Shown here: piece by piece, positions 9,927 to 18,867 of the stretch
How the letters are laid out: each line of letters begins with the position of its first letter
Position numbering within the stretch: position 1 is the stretch's first letter
NCBI RefSeq assembly: GCF_025907915.1
Contig: NZ_JAPAAF010000012.1
Coordinates: forward strand, 48,879 to 112,878
Reading direction: 5' to 3'
DNA: 64,000 nucleotides
Source of the DNA: Gaoshiqia sediminis
Lineage (GTDB): Bacteria; Bacteroidota; Bacteroidia; Bacteroidales; Prolixibacteraceae
The notes under the pieces: generated by a model
Databases searched by the model: none
The model's input: the letters and a program-made list of their open reading frames with translations, nothing else
What the model was told of the DNA's origin: nothing
Made by a program: the position numbers and the translations under genes

Positions 9927-10904
9927 TTAGTTGGTACTTATTTTTAATATTCCTTGTTTTTGATCATAGGCATAAGTTATAGGTTTGGTCATTTGAATGT
10001 AGGCCATGACTTCGGTGACTGTTTCGTTATAAATTGTCCCGGTAAACCGGATCGGGGCCAGCTGCTCATCCAGCGAAATCTGTATGCCGAAGTGGCGTTC
10101 CAATCTTTTCGTCACTTCGCTTAAAGGTTCGTTCTCAAACGAAATAAAGCCGTTCTTCCAGCTGATGGCCTTTTCGGTGTCCACCGCCTCAACGATCAGT
10201 TCCCGCCTGGCTGTGAGGCTAAGTTGCTGGCCGGGCGCCAGAAGCTGCTCCTTGTCTTCGGTATTAAATTGGATTTTCCCTTCTACCAGGGTGGCTTGAA
10301 AATCCAGGTTGTCATAGGCTCTCACGTTAAACGAAGTGCCCAGCACGCGGATGTCGCCGTAATCAGATGAAACAATGAAGGGCGCCTTTCCTTTCACCAC
10401 TTCAAAGAAGGCCTCACCGGTTAGGCTGACCTCCCGGCTGTTTCCGGCAAATTGTTGCGGAAAACGGAAGGTGGTGCCGGAGTTGAGCCACACCCGCGAG
10501 CCATCCGGAAGGGTCAGTTCGGCCTTTTCGCCGTTGGGCACCCGGATTTCGGCAGTCGTTGTTTCTATACCGGAAATACTGCCCGGCCCGCTCGTGATTA
10601 GTTGTCCGAGATAGATGCCCAGTGCAAAAATGACCAGCAGGATGGCTGCATACCGCATCACGGTTGAAATCTTCAGCATCCGGCCCTTTGCGGCGGGCTG
10701 CTTCTGGCGGAACTTGTGATAGGAGGCTTCGATTTGTTGTTTGCCCATCTTCGTCTGGGAGGCCGACAAGGCCCAGGCATTTTTCAAGTCTTCATATTGC
10801 TTGCGTAAAGCCGGATCCTGGCCAATTTCTTTCAACACCTGTTCCCGCTGTGCGGCATCCAGGTTCCCGGAGATGAGTTCAATGAGTTGTTTTTCCTTTT
10901 CCAT
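9927..10904 (-). CDS. FecR-family anti-sigma factor (PUL 1)
   Basis: 325 residues. The cytoplasmic N-terminal helix region (1-70, including EQVLKEIGQDPALRKQYEDL) would bind the sigma factor. One membrane segment follows (about 84-103, MRYAAILLVIFALGIYLGQL). The periplasmic FecR domain (about 118-215) contains VPNGEKAELTLPDGSRVWLN and GEAFFEVVKGKAPFIV. A C-terminal DUF4974 domain (about 255-325) starts at ISFENEPLSEVTKRLERHFG; this part resembles an STN fold and is thought to meet the receptor's STN domain. It lies between the ECF sigma gene (81 bases away) and susC, the usual order of a trans-envelope switch: ligand-bound SusC, then FecR, then sigma. Confidence 0.94.
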   Translation of the reverse strand: MEKEKQLIELISGNLDAAQREQVLKEIGQDPALRKQYEDLKNAWALSASQTKMGKQQIEASYHKFRQKQPAAKGRMLKISTVMRYAAILLVIFALGIYLGQLITSGPGSISGIETTTAEIRVPNGEKAELTLPDGSRVWLNSGTTFRFPQQFAGNSREVSLTGEAFFEVVKGKAPFIVSSDYGDIRVLGTSFNVRAYDNLDFQATLVEGKIQFNTEDKEQLLAPGQQLSLTARRELIVEAVDTEKAISWKNGFISFENEPLSEVTKRLERHFGIQISLDEQLAPIRFTGTIYNETVTEVMAYIQMTKPITYAYDQKQGILKISTN

Positions 10905-10985
10905 AATTTCGTACTTCGGTTATATAATCCACCGAAAACGAAATACCCTTGCCCGGTTGGCAATTTTTTTGAAAAAAAATGAAAA

Positions 10986-11576
10986 TCAGCGAACGAGCAG
11001 GAAGCCCAGCAGCGGCAAATAATCTTTCAGGTTTATTTTAAATAGCTTGATGGCCTTGGTGATATGGCCTTCCACCGTTTTAACCGAAAGACCCAGCTCA
11101 TCGGCAATCTCGCGGTTTTTCTTGTGGACGAAGCGACTCAGCTCGAACACCTGCCGGCATTGCGGCGGCAGCTGTTCCAGGGTGGCCTGTACCAGATGCT
11201 CAATCTCGGAAAAATCGCTTTCGGTGGTTTCCAACCGCATCAAAGCCCCGGCATTCAGCTCCAGCTCCAGCGGATGAAAGCTGGGCGACTGCAACAGCCG
11301 TTGCCGGTAGCGTTCGTCACGCAGTTTTTTCAGGCTGTTGTTCTTGGCCAGGGTGTACAGGTAGGCATTCAGGTTGCTGTCAACCTGCAAATCGGACCTC
11401 TTCTGCCACAGGGTCAGAAAGGTGTCGTGCACCACATCTTCGGCCACCTCGTGGTGCGGAAGATATTCAAGCACAAAATAATACAGTCGGGGGTAGAAAT
11501 GCTGATAAACAACCTTGAAGGAAGTTTCATCTCCCGTCAGCAGCAAGTGGAAAAGTTGTTTATCATTTTTTGTCAT
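10986..11576 (-). CDS. ECF sigma-70 factor (PUL 1)
   Basis: 196 residues. Region 2 is seen at about 8-75 (GDETSFKVVYQHFYPRLYYF, then VAEDVVHDTFLTLWQKR) and region 4 at about 128-180 (LEQLPPQCRQVFELSRF, NREIADELGLSVKTVEGHIT), the latter being the helix-turn-helix that reads the -35 element. There is no region 1 or 3, as expected for an ECF factor. Its partner is the FecR protein encoded 81 bases downstream, and its likely target is the susC promoter beyond the hairpin. The start ATG at 11576 gives the usual short lead-in. Confidence 0.95.
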   Translation of the reverse strand: MTKNDKQLFHLLLTGDETSFKVVYQHFYPRLYYFVLEYLPHHEVAEDVVHDTFLTLWQKRSDLQVDSNLNAYLYTLAKNNSLKKLRDERYRQRLLQSPSFHPLELELNAGALMRLETTESDFSEIEHLVQATLEQLPPQCRQVFELSRFVHKKNREIADELGLSVKTVEGHITKAIKLFKINLKDYLPLLGFLLVR

Positions 11577-11599
11577 CAGGGTTTAGTAAGGTTGACAAA

Positions 11600-11607
11600 C
11601 AAAAATA
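11600..11607 (-). promoter_or_regulatory. Candidate -7 box for the PUL 1 sigma gene
   Basis: TATTTTTG on the minus strand, matching the Bacteroidota TAnnTTTG element, 23 bases upstream of the sigma start. No clear -33 TTTG is seen at the expected distance. Confidence 0.45.
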
Positions 11608-11775
11608 GCAAAAAATATGGGTAGTGCCACCCGGGGCTTTCCAGACAGGGAAATCGTCTTTAAAATATCGTTCACTCTTTCCAAGAACACAAGCGTTTAA
11701 AGTTCCTGATGCATAAGGCATTCCCGGGATATGCAGGGTAGTTGATATAGGCGGTTAGCCATGGTCTGGCCTGTT

Positions 11776-11795
11776 GGTCACGACGTGTCGTGACC
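11776..11795. repeat. REP-like palindrome, copy 1
   Basis: Perfect palindrome GGTCACGACGTGTCGTGACC with nine-base arms and a two-base centre. The flanking bases CTGT... and ...GTAC also recur around copy 2 in inverted orientation. Confidence 0.65.
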
Positions 11796-11846
11796 GTACC
11801 TGGCTTTTTTGTTTGGAGATATTTCGGATTTATTCCGGTGTGTAGG

Positions 11847-11864
11847 GCCACGGTACGCCGTGGC
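11847..11864. repeat. REP-like palindrome, copy 2 (inverted relative to copy 1)
   Basis: GCCACGGTACGCCGTGGC, seven-base arms with loop TACG. Reverse-complemented, it aligns with copy 1 over 29 bases with 8 differences. Two pairs of those differences are compensatory within the stem, so the hairpin is kept while the sequence drifts. Confidence 0.6.
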
Positions 11865-12088
11865 TGACAGGATGGTACTGACCTTGAAGGGGGAGTTTTC
11901 GATCTTCTGTGGGAAAGAATAGCAGCTTAAATTATTAAAAGCGGTTTCCCTGTGCTCTCCCGCTTGACAATGCCCGGATAAAGTTCTAACTTTATACTAA
12001 GTTTATTTTTACTTTCTGTTAGGTTTCTGTTATCTAACTAAGAAAAAGTAAAGAGAAAAATTGCGTAAATGATGTAATAATTACGAAT

Positions 12089-12721
12089 ATGGCCCGAACC
12101 AAATCCTTTCCAGGACTCTACCTGAGTGGAAAAATAGGCAACCTGGTATTTGTACCGTATGGTGACGAAGTGATTGTGCGCAGCTTGCCCGAACGCCGGA
12201 AACCCGGCAGCTGGAGCGAAAAGCAACAGCAGCAGCGCAAGCGGTTCCAGGCAGCGCGGGTTTTTTACAATTCGGTTCGCGAAAGCGTGGTGATCCCGAT
12301 CTGGAAACTATCGGCTACGAAAAAGCTGACGGCCTACAACTTGTTTCTGAAAGCCAACCTCGGAGCTTTCGACAAAAACGGCGAGCTGGCTGATTATTCG
12401 CGCCTGCACTTCTCGACGGGTCCTTTGCCGCAGCCCCAGCAGCTGACGGCTGCACGAAGTGCCGATAACTCCAGTCAGGTTGTTTTATGCTGGAACCCGG
12501 AAGCCCAATCCAAGGCCGAATCAGCCGGTGATGAATTGCTCTGTATGTGGGCACGAGAAGGGCAGCTCCTCGGGCCCATAGCGACCGGCAGCATCCGGAG
12601 CGAGGGACAAAGTATCCTCGAGCATCCTTCTGTGGAGGGCGGGGAGAGCTGGAACCTGTATCTTTTCTTCCGGAATAAAAACCACACCAGCTATTCGGAT
12701 GATAAGCACTTTCAATTGTAA
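12089..12721 (+). CDS. DUF6266-type protein of unknown function
   Basis: 210 residues. The N-terminus MARTKSFPGLYLSGKIGNLVFV followed by VRSLPERRKPGSWSEKQQQQ resembles the Bacteroidota DUF6266 family, whose members begin with a similar small-residue-rich opening and a conserved RSLP motif. The middle contains a helix with LTAYNLFLKANLGAF; the C-terminal half is predicted beta-rich and ends WNLYLFFRNKNHTSYSDDKHF, possibly an Ig-like fold. No signal peptide or membrane segment is seen. It stands alone between PUL 1 and the XusABC-type operon, read away from the sigma gene. Function is not known; the family assignment is from memory of its N-terminal pattern. Confidence 0.65.
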   Translation: MARTKSFPGLYLSGKIGNLVFVPYGDEVIVRSLPERRKPGSWSEKQQQQRKRFQAARVFYNSVRESVVIPIWKLSATKKLTAYNLFLKANLGAFDKNGELADYSRLHFSTGPLPQPQQLTAARSADNSSQVVLCWNPEAQSKAESAGDELLCMWAREGQLLGPIATGSIRSEGQSILEHPSVEGGESWNLYLFFRNKNHTSYSDDKHFQL

Positions 12722-12927
12722 CAACCCTTTCCCGAAAACCCATTTAGGCGCCAAACACCCGATTTAGCTGCTACTTCCCGAGTGTCGTTGTTTTCTTTTT
12801 CAGTGACACAATCCGGAATTAGCTTTCATTGATACGCCAATTCGTTTGCTTCACGATTTGCTACTTCAAGGTAAGTTTTTTCCAAAAACACGGTGACCAG
12901 AGGCTTCAGAATCCCAACAAATGGGGA

Positions 12928-12958
12928 TTGCCAACCCCGCCCGCCCACTCTACTTTTG
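12928..12958 (+). promoter_or_regulatory. Promoter of the XusA-type receptor operon
   Basis: ATTG at the -33 position (TTG at 12928-12930), 20 bases, then TACTTTTG (12951-12958), a full TAnnTTTG match. It would start transcription near 12964, leaving a leader of about 54 bases with GGAGGAA inside it. No Fur-like palindrome was identified by eye. Confidence 0.6.
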
Positions 12959-13017
12959 CCCACATCGAACCGGAGGAATGTAGCAGTCCGGGAAATCGAT
13001 GCATTATCAATTAAAAC

Positions 13018-15450
13018 ATGGCAACATTGAAATTATTGAATATCAGGGAAAAGCTGATTCGGGTAACTCTGACCTTAATTGTCGTAATGACAATCGGGGA
13101 TCTGGCTCACGGTCAATCTGAAAGGAGCAGCATTTCTGGTGTAATCCGGTCGAATACCGGGGAGAGTCTGCCCGGAGTGAATGTGCTGCTGGTACATCAG
13201 CAAAAAGGAACAGCCACCGACATTGACGGCAGTTTCGGGTTTCGTGAATTATTGCCGGGAAGCTATTTGCTCCAGACCAGCTGCATGGGCTTTGAGCCGG
13301 CGCACAAGGAAATTGAGCTGCAAGCTGGCCAGGAACTGAAGGTGGAGTTGCACTTGCAGGAGGAAACCTACACCCTGAATGATGTGGTGGTGAACGGGAA
13401 GTCAGCTACCCGTCGGGTGATTGAGCAAGCCTATCAAGTAGCTTCGGTATCGACCAAAGAACTGTTCAACAGCACAGCGGATGCCAAAGCCGTGATCAAC
13501 CGCATCTCGGGTGTCCGCATTCAGGAAGATGGCGGACTGGGTTCGGACATCAACTTCACCCTGAACGGTTTCTCGGGCGACCAGGTGAAATTTTTCATGG
13601 ACGGCATTCCGATGGACAATTTTGGTTCGTCGCTCGGCCTGAGTGACCTGCCGGTGAACCTGATCGAACGCATCGACGTGTACAAAGGGGTGGTGCCCGT
13701 TTGGTTAGGCACCGATGCCCTGGGGGGCGCCGTGAACATCATCACCAACCGGAACCCCGCTTACTTCGATGCCTCTTACTCAATCGGTTCGTTTCACACA
13801 CACCGGGCATCGGTAAACGGGGCGTGGACCAACCCGCAAAACGGGTTTACCTTTCGCGCCAACGCCTTCCTGAATTATTCGGACAACGATTACAAGGTGC
13901 TGGCGGAAATTGTGCGCAACAATGTGATTGTCGATACGGCTGAAGTACGCCGGTTTCACGATCGCTACCGTTCGGGCACCGTCAAAATTGAAACCGGGGT
14001 AGTCAATAAAACCTATGCCGACAACCTGCTTTTCGGGCTTATTGCTTCGGCCAGCGACAAACAAGTGCAACACGGGGCCACCATGAGCACTGTTTACGGG
14101 GGCATCATGCGCAACAGCCAATCGCTGATCCCCAACCTGCGCTTCAACAAAAAGAATTTGTTCACCGACGGGCTGGATGTCAGCCTGTACAGCGCCTTTA
14201 GCCTGAACGAGTCGCAGGTAACCGACACCCTGCGCGGGGTGCGTTACAACTGGCTGGGCGAGGCCACTGTCACCACGACCGGCGACGGAGAGGTATCGAA
14301 TGACGGTGAATACTTCCGGACCTTTACTACGTTGGATGAAAAAGAATGGACCAATCAGCTGAATGTGGGCTATGCGCTGAGCACACGAAGCTCGCTGGCA
14401 CTGAATTATGCTTTCAGCTATTTCCACCGCAAAGCCTTTGATGCGGAAAACCCTGAACTGGCGGACAGCAAGTTCCCGAAGTCGCTGACCAAAAACGTGT
14501 TGGGCCTGGCTTACAAGTTCGATTTCAACGGGAGGTGGAGCATGACCGCTTTTGGGAAAACCTTTCTTACCCGGGCAAAAACATCCAAAGAATTTGACTT
14601 TGCGCTGGAAACCCAGCGCGTGGAAGCGGTCAAAAATTACCAGCATAATGTTGGGTACGGACTTGCTTCAACCTATTTCATCTTGCCGGAGCTTCAGGTA
14701 AAGGCATCGTACGAACACAGTTCGCGGATGCCCATGCCGGAGGAAATTTTTGGCGATGGCTTGTTTATCGATGCCAACCCAGATTTGGGGCCGGAGCAAA
14801 GCGACAATTTCAATTTAGGAGCCGAGTACCGGTTCCGGATGAAAGCATCTGAGTTTGCTTTAGGCAGCAGTTTTATTTACCGCGAAGCTGACGATTTGAT
14901 CTACACCGTTGTGACCATTGCCAGCCCGAAAACCCGCTACGACAACCTGAATAAAACACGGGTGCTCGGAGTGGAAGGAAACTTCCTGTACCGTTACCAG
15001 GAATGGTTCCGGTTGGGTGGAAATGTAACCTTTCAGGATATCACCGACCAGGCAGCATTCATCCGGAATGATTCCTATACCGGTTCGGGCTGGCAGAAAA
15101 ACTATCACTACGGATACCGCCTGCCCAACAAACCCTACTTTTTCGGAAGTGTAAATGCCGGTCTTAGCTTCGCCCGCGTAGGAGCTCCCTCTTCGAGCTT
15201 GAACCTGAACTACTTCTTCAATTTTGTGGAGAAATATTTTTTGACCTGGACCGAAATGGGTTCGTCCAACAACAACTATGTTATTCCTCGCCAAACAACA
15301 CACGACCTGGAAGTGAGTTACAGCATACAGAACGGCAAGTACAATATTTCGGCCGAGTGCCGCAATATGCTCGATGCCCGGGTGTACGACAAATATTACC
15401 TGCAAAAGCCGGGTCGTTCATTTGCTGTTAAGCTGCGTTACACGCTTTAA
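13018..15450 (+). CDS. xusA: TonB-dependent (xeno)siderophore receptor, XusA-like
   Basis: 810 residues. Signal peptide 1-33 ends in AHGQ. A carboxypeptidase-D-like domain (about 38-120, SGVIRSNTGESLPGVNVLLV) is followed by the plug (about 140-245, with GVRIQEDGGLGSDINFTLNG and VYKGVVPVWLGTDALGGAVN) and a barrel ending KPGRSFAVKLRYTL. At 810 residues and with no STN domain it is smaller than the SusC proteins here and typical of a metal-chelate receptor. The XusA call rests on the next two genes, a DUF4374 lipoprotein and a PepSY-TM protein, which give the gene order of the Bacteroides xenosiderophore system XusABC. The ligand is not shown by the sequence. Confidence 0.82.
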   Translation: MATLKLLNIREKLIRVTLTLIVVMTIGDLAHGQSERSSISGVIRSNTGESLPGVNVLLVHQQKGTATDIDGSFGFRELLPGSYLLQTSCMGFEPAHKEIELQAGQELKVELHLQEETYTLNDVVVNGKSATRRVIEQAYQVASVSTKELFNSTADAKAVINRISGVRIQEDGGLGSDINFTLNGFSGDQVKFFMDGIPMDNFGSSLGLSDLPVNLIERIDVYKGVVPVWLGTDALGGAVNIITNRNPAYFDASYSIGSFHTHRASVNGAWTNPQNGFTFRANAFLNYSDNDYKVLAEIVRNNVIVDTAEVRRFHDRYRSGTVKIETGVVNKTYADNLLFGLIASASDKQVQHGATMSTVYGGIMRNSQSLIPNLRFNKKNLFTDGLDVSLYSAFSLNESQVTDTLRGVRYNWLGEATVTTTGDGEVSNDGEYFRTFTTLDEKEWTNQLNVGYALSTRSSLALNYAFSYFHRKAFDAENPELADSKFPKSLTKNVLGLAYKFDFNGRWSMTAFGKTFLTRAKTSKEFDFALETQRVEAVKNYQHNVGYGLASTYFILPELQVKASYEHSSRMPMPEEIFGDGLFIDANPDLGPEQSDNFNLGAEYRFRMKASEFALGSSFIYREADDLIYTVVTIASPKTRYDNLNKTRVLGVEGNFLYRYQEWFRLGGNVTFQDITDQAAFIRNDSYTGSGWQKNYHYGYRLPNKPYFFGSVNAGLSFARVGAPSSSLNLNYFFNFVEKYFLTWTEMGSSNNNYVIPRQTTHDLEVSYSIQNGKYNISAECRNMLDARVYDKYYLQKPGRSFAVKLRYTL

Positions 15451-15486
15451 ATAAATTGATTGAATAACCCATAAAATTTATACCAC

Positions 15487-16713
15487 ATGAAATTTTTAAA
15501 TGACATTTCGAAACGAACTTTGCTGTCGTTATTAATTGGTTCAACGGCGCTGTTCACAGCCTGTACAGATAAAGAATCGGAAGAAGAATACACCGGCAAC
15601 GATGCCTTTGTGCTCACGCTGGCCTATGCCGGGGCCAATTTCAACTACGATTATTATACCGTCCGCTTTGATGATATCATGAGCGGAAGCCTGTCGGCTG
15701 TTGGAAAAGGTTACCACCAGCTGGGCTATTTTTCGTACGACAAGATAGGCGATCAGATCTTCTCTACCGGTGGGTTGGGAACAGCCGGAATTGTCAGATT
15801 GACGAAGGGAGCTGATGGTTCGATCCGGGAAGTTGGAGGAGGCTTATCGTTCGACAACAGCTTGCAGGATGTTATTGAAGCAGAAGACCAAAAACTGGTT
15901 GGTGTTGAAATCTCATCCAACTCGGATGTGGTGAAACTTCACATCATGGAACCGGGAAGCGTAACGGTAAGTACTACAAAATCCATCGCGGTTTCTAATT
16001 TGACCACCGTTTCCGGCCCCAGCTATTCGGGCATGGTACAAAGCGGCAATTACCTGTACCTGAGCTATTACATCAGCGACCCCACCACCTATGCAACACC
16101 AAGCACCGACCAGGCACAGGTGGCCGTTTTTAGCTACCCTTCCCTGGAGTTTGTGAAAGTGATGACCGATGACCGTACCGGTCCGATTGGCGGTTTCGGC
16201 ACCAAATCGGGACTGATTAAAGATGATAGCGGCAATGTTTACGCCCTGTCGCACAGCAATCCGGCCAATGGGTTCAGCCAGTTTACGCGGGAACCAGCTA
16301 TTTTACGAATCAACCGTAACGGCACTGAGTTTGACCAAAACTACCTGTTCAGCTTTAACGATGTTGCCGAAGGAAAAACTACTGCCCACCTGATCTACCT
16401 GGGCAACGGGAAGGTATTTGCCGAAATGAATACCTCCGATCGCAGTGAACAGTCCACCTGGTCGGATGCTCCGCTTCGTCCGGCAGTACTTGATCTGAAC
16501 CATAAAACCATCAACTATATCAGCAACATTCCCGAGCATACCGGTATTGGCCGAACGCTGGCATCAACTGCTTTGTACGACGGCAACTATATTTACATGA
16601 GCATTCCGGAAGAAGTAAGCACTTACATTTACCGGATTGACCTGACCAATTACACCGCCATTAAAGGCGCTGAAGTGGAAGCAAACTTCGTTGCAGGATT
16701 TTTCAAACTATAA
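15487..16713 (+). CDS. xusB: DUF4374 siderophore-binding lipoprotein, XusB-like
   Basis: 408 residues. Lipobox at LFTAC (Cys26), followed by an acidic surface-export-like stretch (TDKESEEEYTG), which suggests placement on the outer face of the outer membrane. The body is a repetitive beta-propeller: blades such as GYFSYDKIGDQIFSTGGLG, GNYLYLSYYISD, SGNVYALSHSNPANG and GNYIYMSIPEEVSTYIYRID. DUF4374 proteins of the XusB type capture ferric siderophores such as enterobactin and hand them to XusA; that role is transferred from the Bacteroides thetaiotaomicron system. It begins 36 bases after xusA and ends 90 bases before the xusC start chosen here. Confidence 0.82.
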   Translation: MKFLNDISKRTLLSLLIGSTALFTACTDKESEEEYTGNDAFVLTLAYAGANFNYDYYTVRFDDIMSGSLSAVGKGYHQLGYFSYDKIGDQIFSTGGLGTAGIVRLTKGADGSIREVGGGLSFDNSLQDVIEAEDQKLVGVEISSNSDVVKLHIMEPGSVTVSTTKSIAVSNLTTVSGPSYSGMVQSGNYLYLSYYISDPTTYATPSTDQAQVAVFSYPSLEFVKVMTDDRTGPIGGFGTKSGLIKDDSGNVYALSHSNPANGFSQFTREPAILRINRNGTEFDQNYLFSFNDVAEGKTTAHLIYLGNGKVFAEMNTSDRSEQSTWSDAPLRPAVLDLNHKTINYISNIPEHTGIGRTLASTALYDGNYIYMSIPEEVSTYIYRIDLTNYTAIKGAEVEANFVAGFFKL

Positions 16714-16803
16714 CCAATAGCATTGCACCAACTCAATACCGGTTTTATCCTGATGGATAATTCCGGTATTGCCCCATTTTTAAATCATCATAACAGGTAC
16801 AAA

Positions 16804-17994
16804 ATGAGTTTATTAGGAAACAAGGCGAGACAGCTTAGCCGATGGCTCCACCTTTGGCTGGGCTTAACTTCCGGATTAATCGTTTTTATTGTCAGCATCA
16901 CCGGTTGCCTCTATGTTTTTCAAACGGAAATTAAAGATGCACTGGAGCCCTGGCGCTTTGTGGAGGCGCAGGACAGGGCTTTTGTTCCGCCAAGCCAGTT
17001 GGTCGATACGGCGCTGGTCTATATGCCGGGGAAAACGCCCACCGGCCTGACTTATGAAGATGAGACGGGAGCAGCTGCTGTTGGTTTTTACTATACGGAG
17101 AACGATAAGCTCGACTTTGGCGTTGTATTTATGAATCCGTATTCCGGTGAGTTCATCCGCAAGCAGGAAGCCGTGTTGCATGGTAGTTTCGATTTCTTCC
17201 AGTTTATCATGAAAGGACACCGTCACCTGTGGCTGCCCGAAGCAATCGGTAAAAGGGTAGTGGGAATTGGCGCCTTGATTTATGTTGTTCTACTCATCAC
17301 CGGACTCATCATGTGGTGGCCCGCGAGCTGGAAAAAGAAGTACCGTGAACGAAGCCTCCGGATTAACTGGAAGGCTGGATTTAAACGTTTGATTTTTGAT
17401 TTACACAGTGTTTCCGGATTTTACATCCTGATTTTTGTGCTCATCATTGCCTGCACCGGTTTGATCTGGAGCTTTAAATGGTTCGAAAATTCGGTGTACT
17501 ACCTGGCTTCCGGAGGTGAAATAAAGGCTGCACACACGCATCCGCATTCTGATGTTTCGAAGGCTGCCCTGGCGGTGAGCGATAGCATCCCTGCCATTGA
17601 CCGTGCCTGGTACCTGACGCTTGCCCAAAACCCAAATCCGGAGCGAATCTACATGACTCCTCATTTAGCGGAAGAAGATGAATCGATCGAGATTTTGGTG
17701 TTCAACAAAAAGGGAAAGTTCTATCACCACGACGAGTATTTTTACGACCGTTATACCTTGGAGCCTTTGGCAACAGAAAAGTTCGTCGATGCCAATGCGG
17801 CCGATAAGCTCGACCTGATGAATTACGACATTCACACCGGCGCCATTCTGGGTTTACCCGGAAAGATTTTGGCATTTATCGTCAGTTTAATCAGCGCCAG
17901 CTTACCGGTAACCGGTTTCCTGGTTTGGTTCAATAAGCGAAAAGCACAGCGTAAACTCCGGTATTCATTGGCGGGGCAGCAAGGAAAAAGATAA
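16804..17994 (+). CDS. xusC: PepSY-TM inner-membrane protein, XusC-like
   Basis: 396 residues from the ATG at 16804; a longer frame to 16723 lacks membrane-protein character. Four or so membrane helices are clear: about 17-42 (WLGLTSGLIVFIVSITGCLYVF), the region IGALIYVVLLITGLIMWW, FYILIFVLIIACTGLIW, and ILAFIVSLISASLPVTGFLV near the end. PepSY-like periplasmic segments lie between them. Conserved histidines next to helices (RWLHLWLG, GHRHLWLP, DLHSVSGFY, YDIHTG) are the usual heme-type ligands of this iron-regulated reductase-like family. In XusABC it is thought to reduce or release iron from the imported siderophore. Confidence 0.8.
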   Translation: MSLLGNKARQLSRWLHLWLGLTSGLIVFIVSITGCLYVFQTEIKDALEPWRFVEAQDRAFVPPSQLVDTALVYMPGKTPTGLTYEDETGAAAVGFYYTENDKLDFGVVFMNPYSGEFIRKQEAVLHGSFDFFQFIMKGHRHLWLPEAIGKRVVGIGALIYVVLLITGLIMWWPASWKKKYRERSLRINWKAGFKRLIFDLHSVSGFYILIFVLIIACTGLIWSFKWFENSVYYLASGGEIKAAHTHPHSDVSKAALAVSDSIPAIDRAWYLTLAQNPNPERIYMTPHLAEEDESIEILVFNKKGKFYHHDEYFYDRYTLEPLATEKFVDANAADKLDLMNYDIHTGAILGLPGKILAFIVSLISASLPVTGFLVWFNKRKAQRKLRYSLAGQQGKR

Positions 17995-18166
17995 AGGCAT
18001 CCCGGGGAATTTCTTATTTAGGTCTTTTCGGTAAGGGACGTTCTTTTTATGTCGGTTCACCGGATTGGAACAAGCTGGCTTGTACAATTCAAGTTTTAGT
18101 CATAATTTTAAAATTCTGATTTGAGCTTGTTTTGTTTTTCAAACCCTTCTGTAAGTAGCTAATTTT

Positions 18167-18802
18167 GTGAGTATCCGGCAAAGTATCATAACACAAAGGT
18201 CTGTCTGGGAAAGAATGAAGAAAGGAGATCAAGCAGCACTGGCTGACCTTTTCTCCTGTTATTACCCGGATTTGTACCACTATGGCTTAAAGATCCTTCA
18301 CTTACCCGATTTGATCGACGACTCGATCCAGGATGTGTTTATCCGGATCTGGGAAAAAAGAGGTACCCTTGGAGAAGTTCTAAATCCACAAGCCTACCTG
18401 ATCAGCTGTTTGCGGCGTAAATTGTTCGAAAATAAAGAGAAATATTTCGGACACGACCTTCCGGACACGACTGATGTCGAAACCCAGGCGGCTTTCCTCT
18501 TCGAACCAGCCGAATTTATGGAGGTGGAGGAAACAACGGAGCAACTTCGACAGTCCATGATTCGGGCGATAAACAGGCTTCCCGAACGGCAACGCGAACT
18601 GATATTGCTACGCTTTTATAACAATTTGCCTTACCGCGAAATTGCTCTGATTATGAATATTAACGAGCAAAGCGTTAAAAATTTGATGCAACGGGCCCTT
18701 ACCCACCTGCGCCTTCACACCAACCGGCAACTACAGGAAGGAGTGGATTCTCTGAAAGATCTCAGGCTAACGCTTTTTGTATTTTTTCGAAAAAAAAATT
18801 AG
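18167..18802 (+). CDS. ECF sigma-70 factor (PUL 2)
   Basis: 211 residues from a GTG at 18167. Region 2 is MKKGDQAALADLFSCYYPDL to IDDSIQDVFIRIWEKRG, and region 4 is INRLPERQRELILLRFYNNL with PYREIALIMNINEQSVKNLM as the helix-turn-helix. The residues before Met17 (SVWERMKKGD) resemble normal ECF sequence, favouring the GTG. Against it, a TAATTTTG (18160-18167), which could be a -7 box, overlaps that GTG; if used, translation would have to begin at the ATG at 18215. The gene is followed by fecR after 65 bases and opens PUL 2. Confidence 0.92.
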   Translation: MSIRQSIITQRSVWERMKKGDQAALADLFSCYYPDLYHYGLKILHLPDLIDDSIQDVFIRIWEKRGTLGEVLNPQAYLISCLRRKLFENKEKYFGHDLPDTTDVETQAAFLFEPAEFMEVEETTEQLRQSMIRAINRLPERQRELILLRFYNNLPYREIALIMNINEQSVKNLMQRALTHLRLHTNRQLQEGVDSLKDLRLTLFVFFRKKN

Positions 18803-18867
18803 AGATTACCGGGTACCTTTTTTACTTTTTACTCTCTATTCAAGTAAAGAGCAGAAAAGCCCAAGAT

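Larger units (their letters stand above)
11577..12088. other. Gene-free spacer between divergent genes
   Basis: 512 bases between the divergently read sigma factor gene and the DUF6266-type gene. It holds a -7 box for the sigma gene, two REP-like palindromes (listed separately), and otherwise AT-rich sequence with no open frame that resembles a protein. Confidence 0.6.

Noticed and set aside
13780..14646. Long antisense open frame inside the XusA-like receptor gene
   Set aside because: It is a shadow of the receptor gene, whose own strand has complete domain matches.
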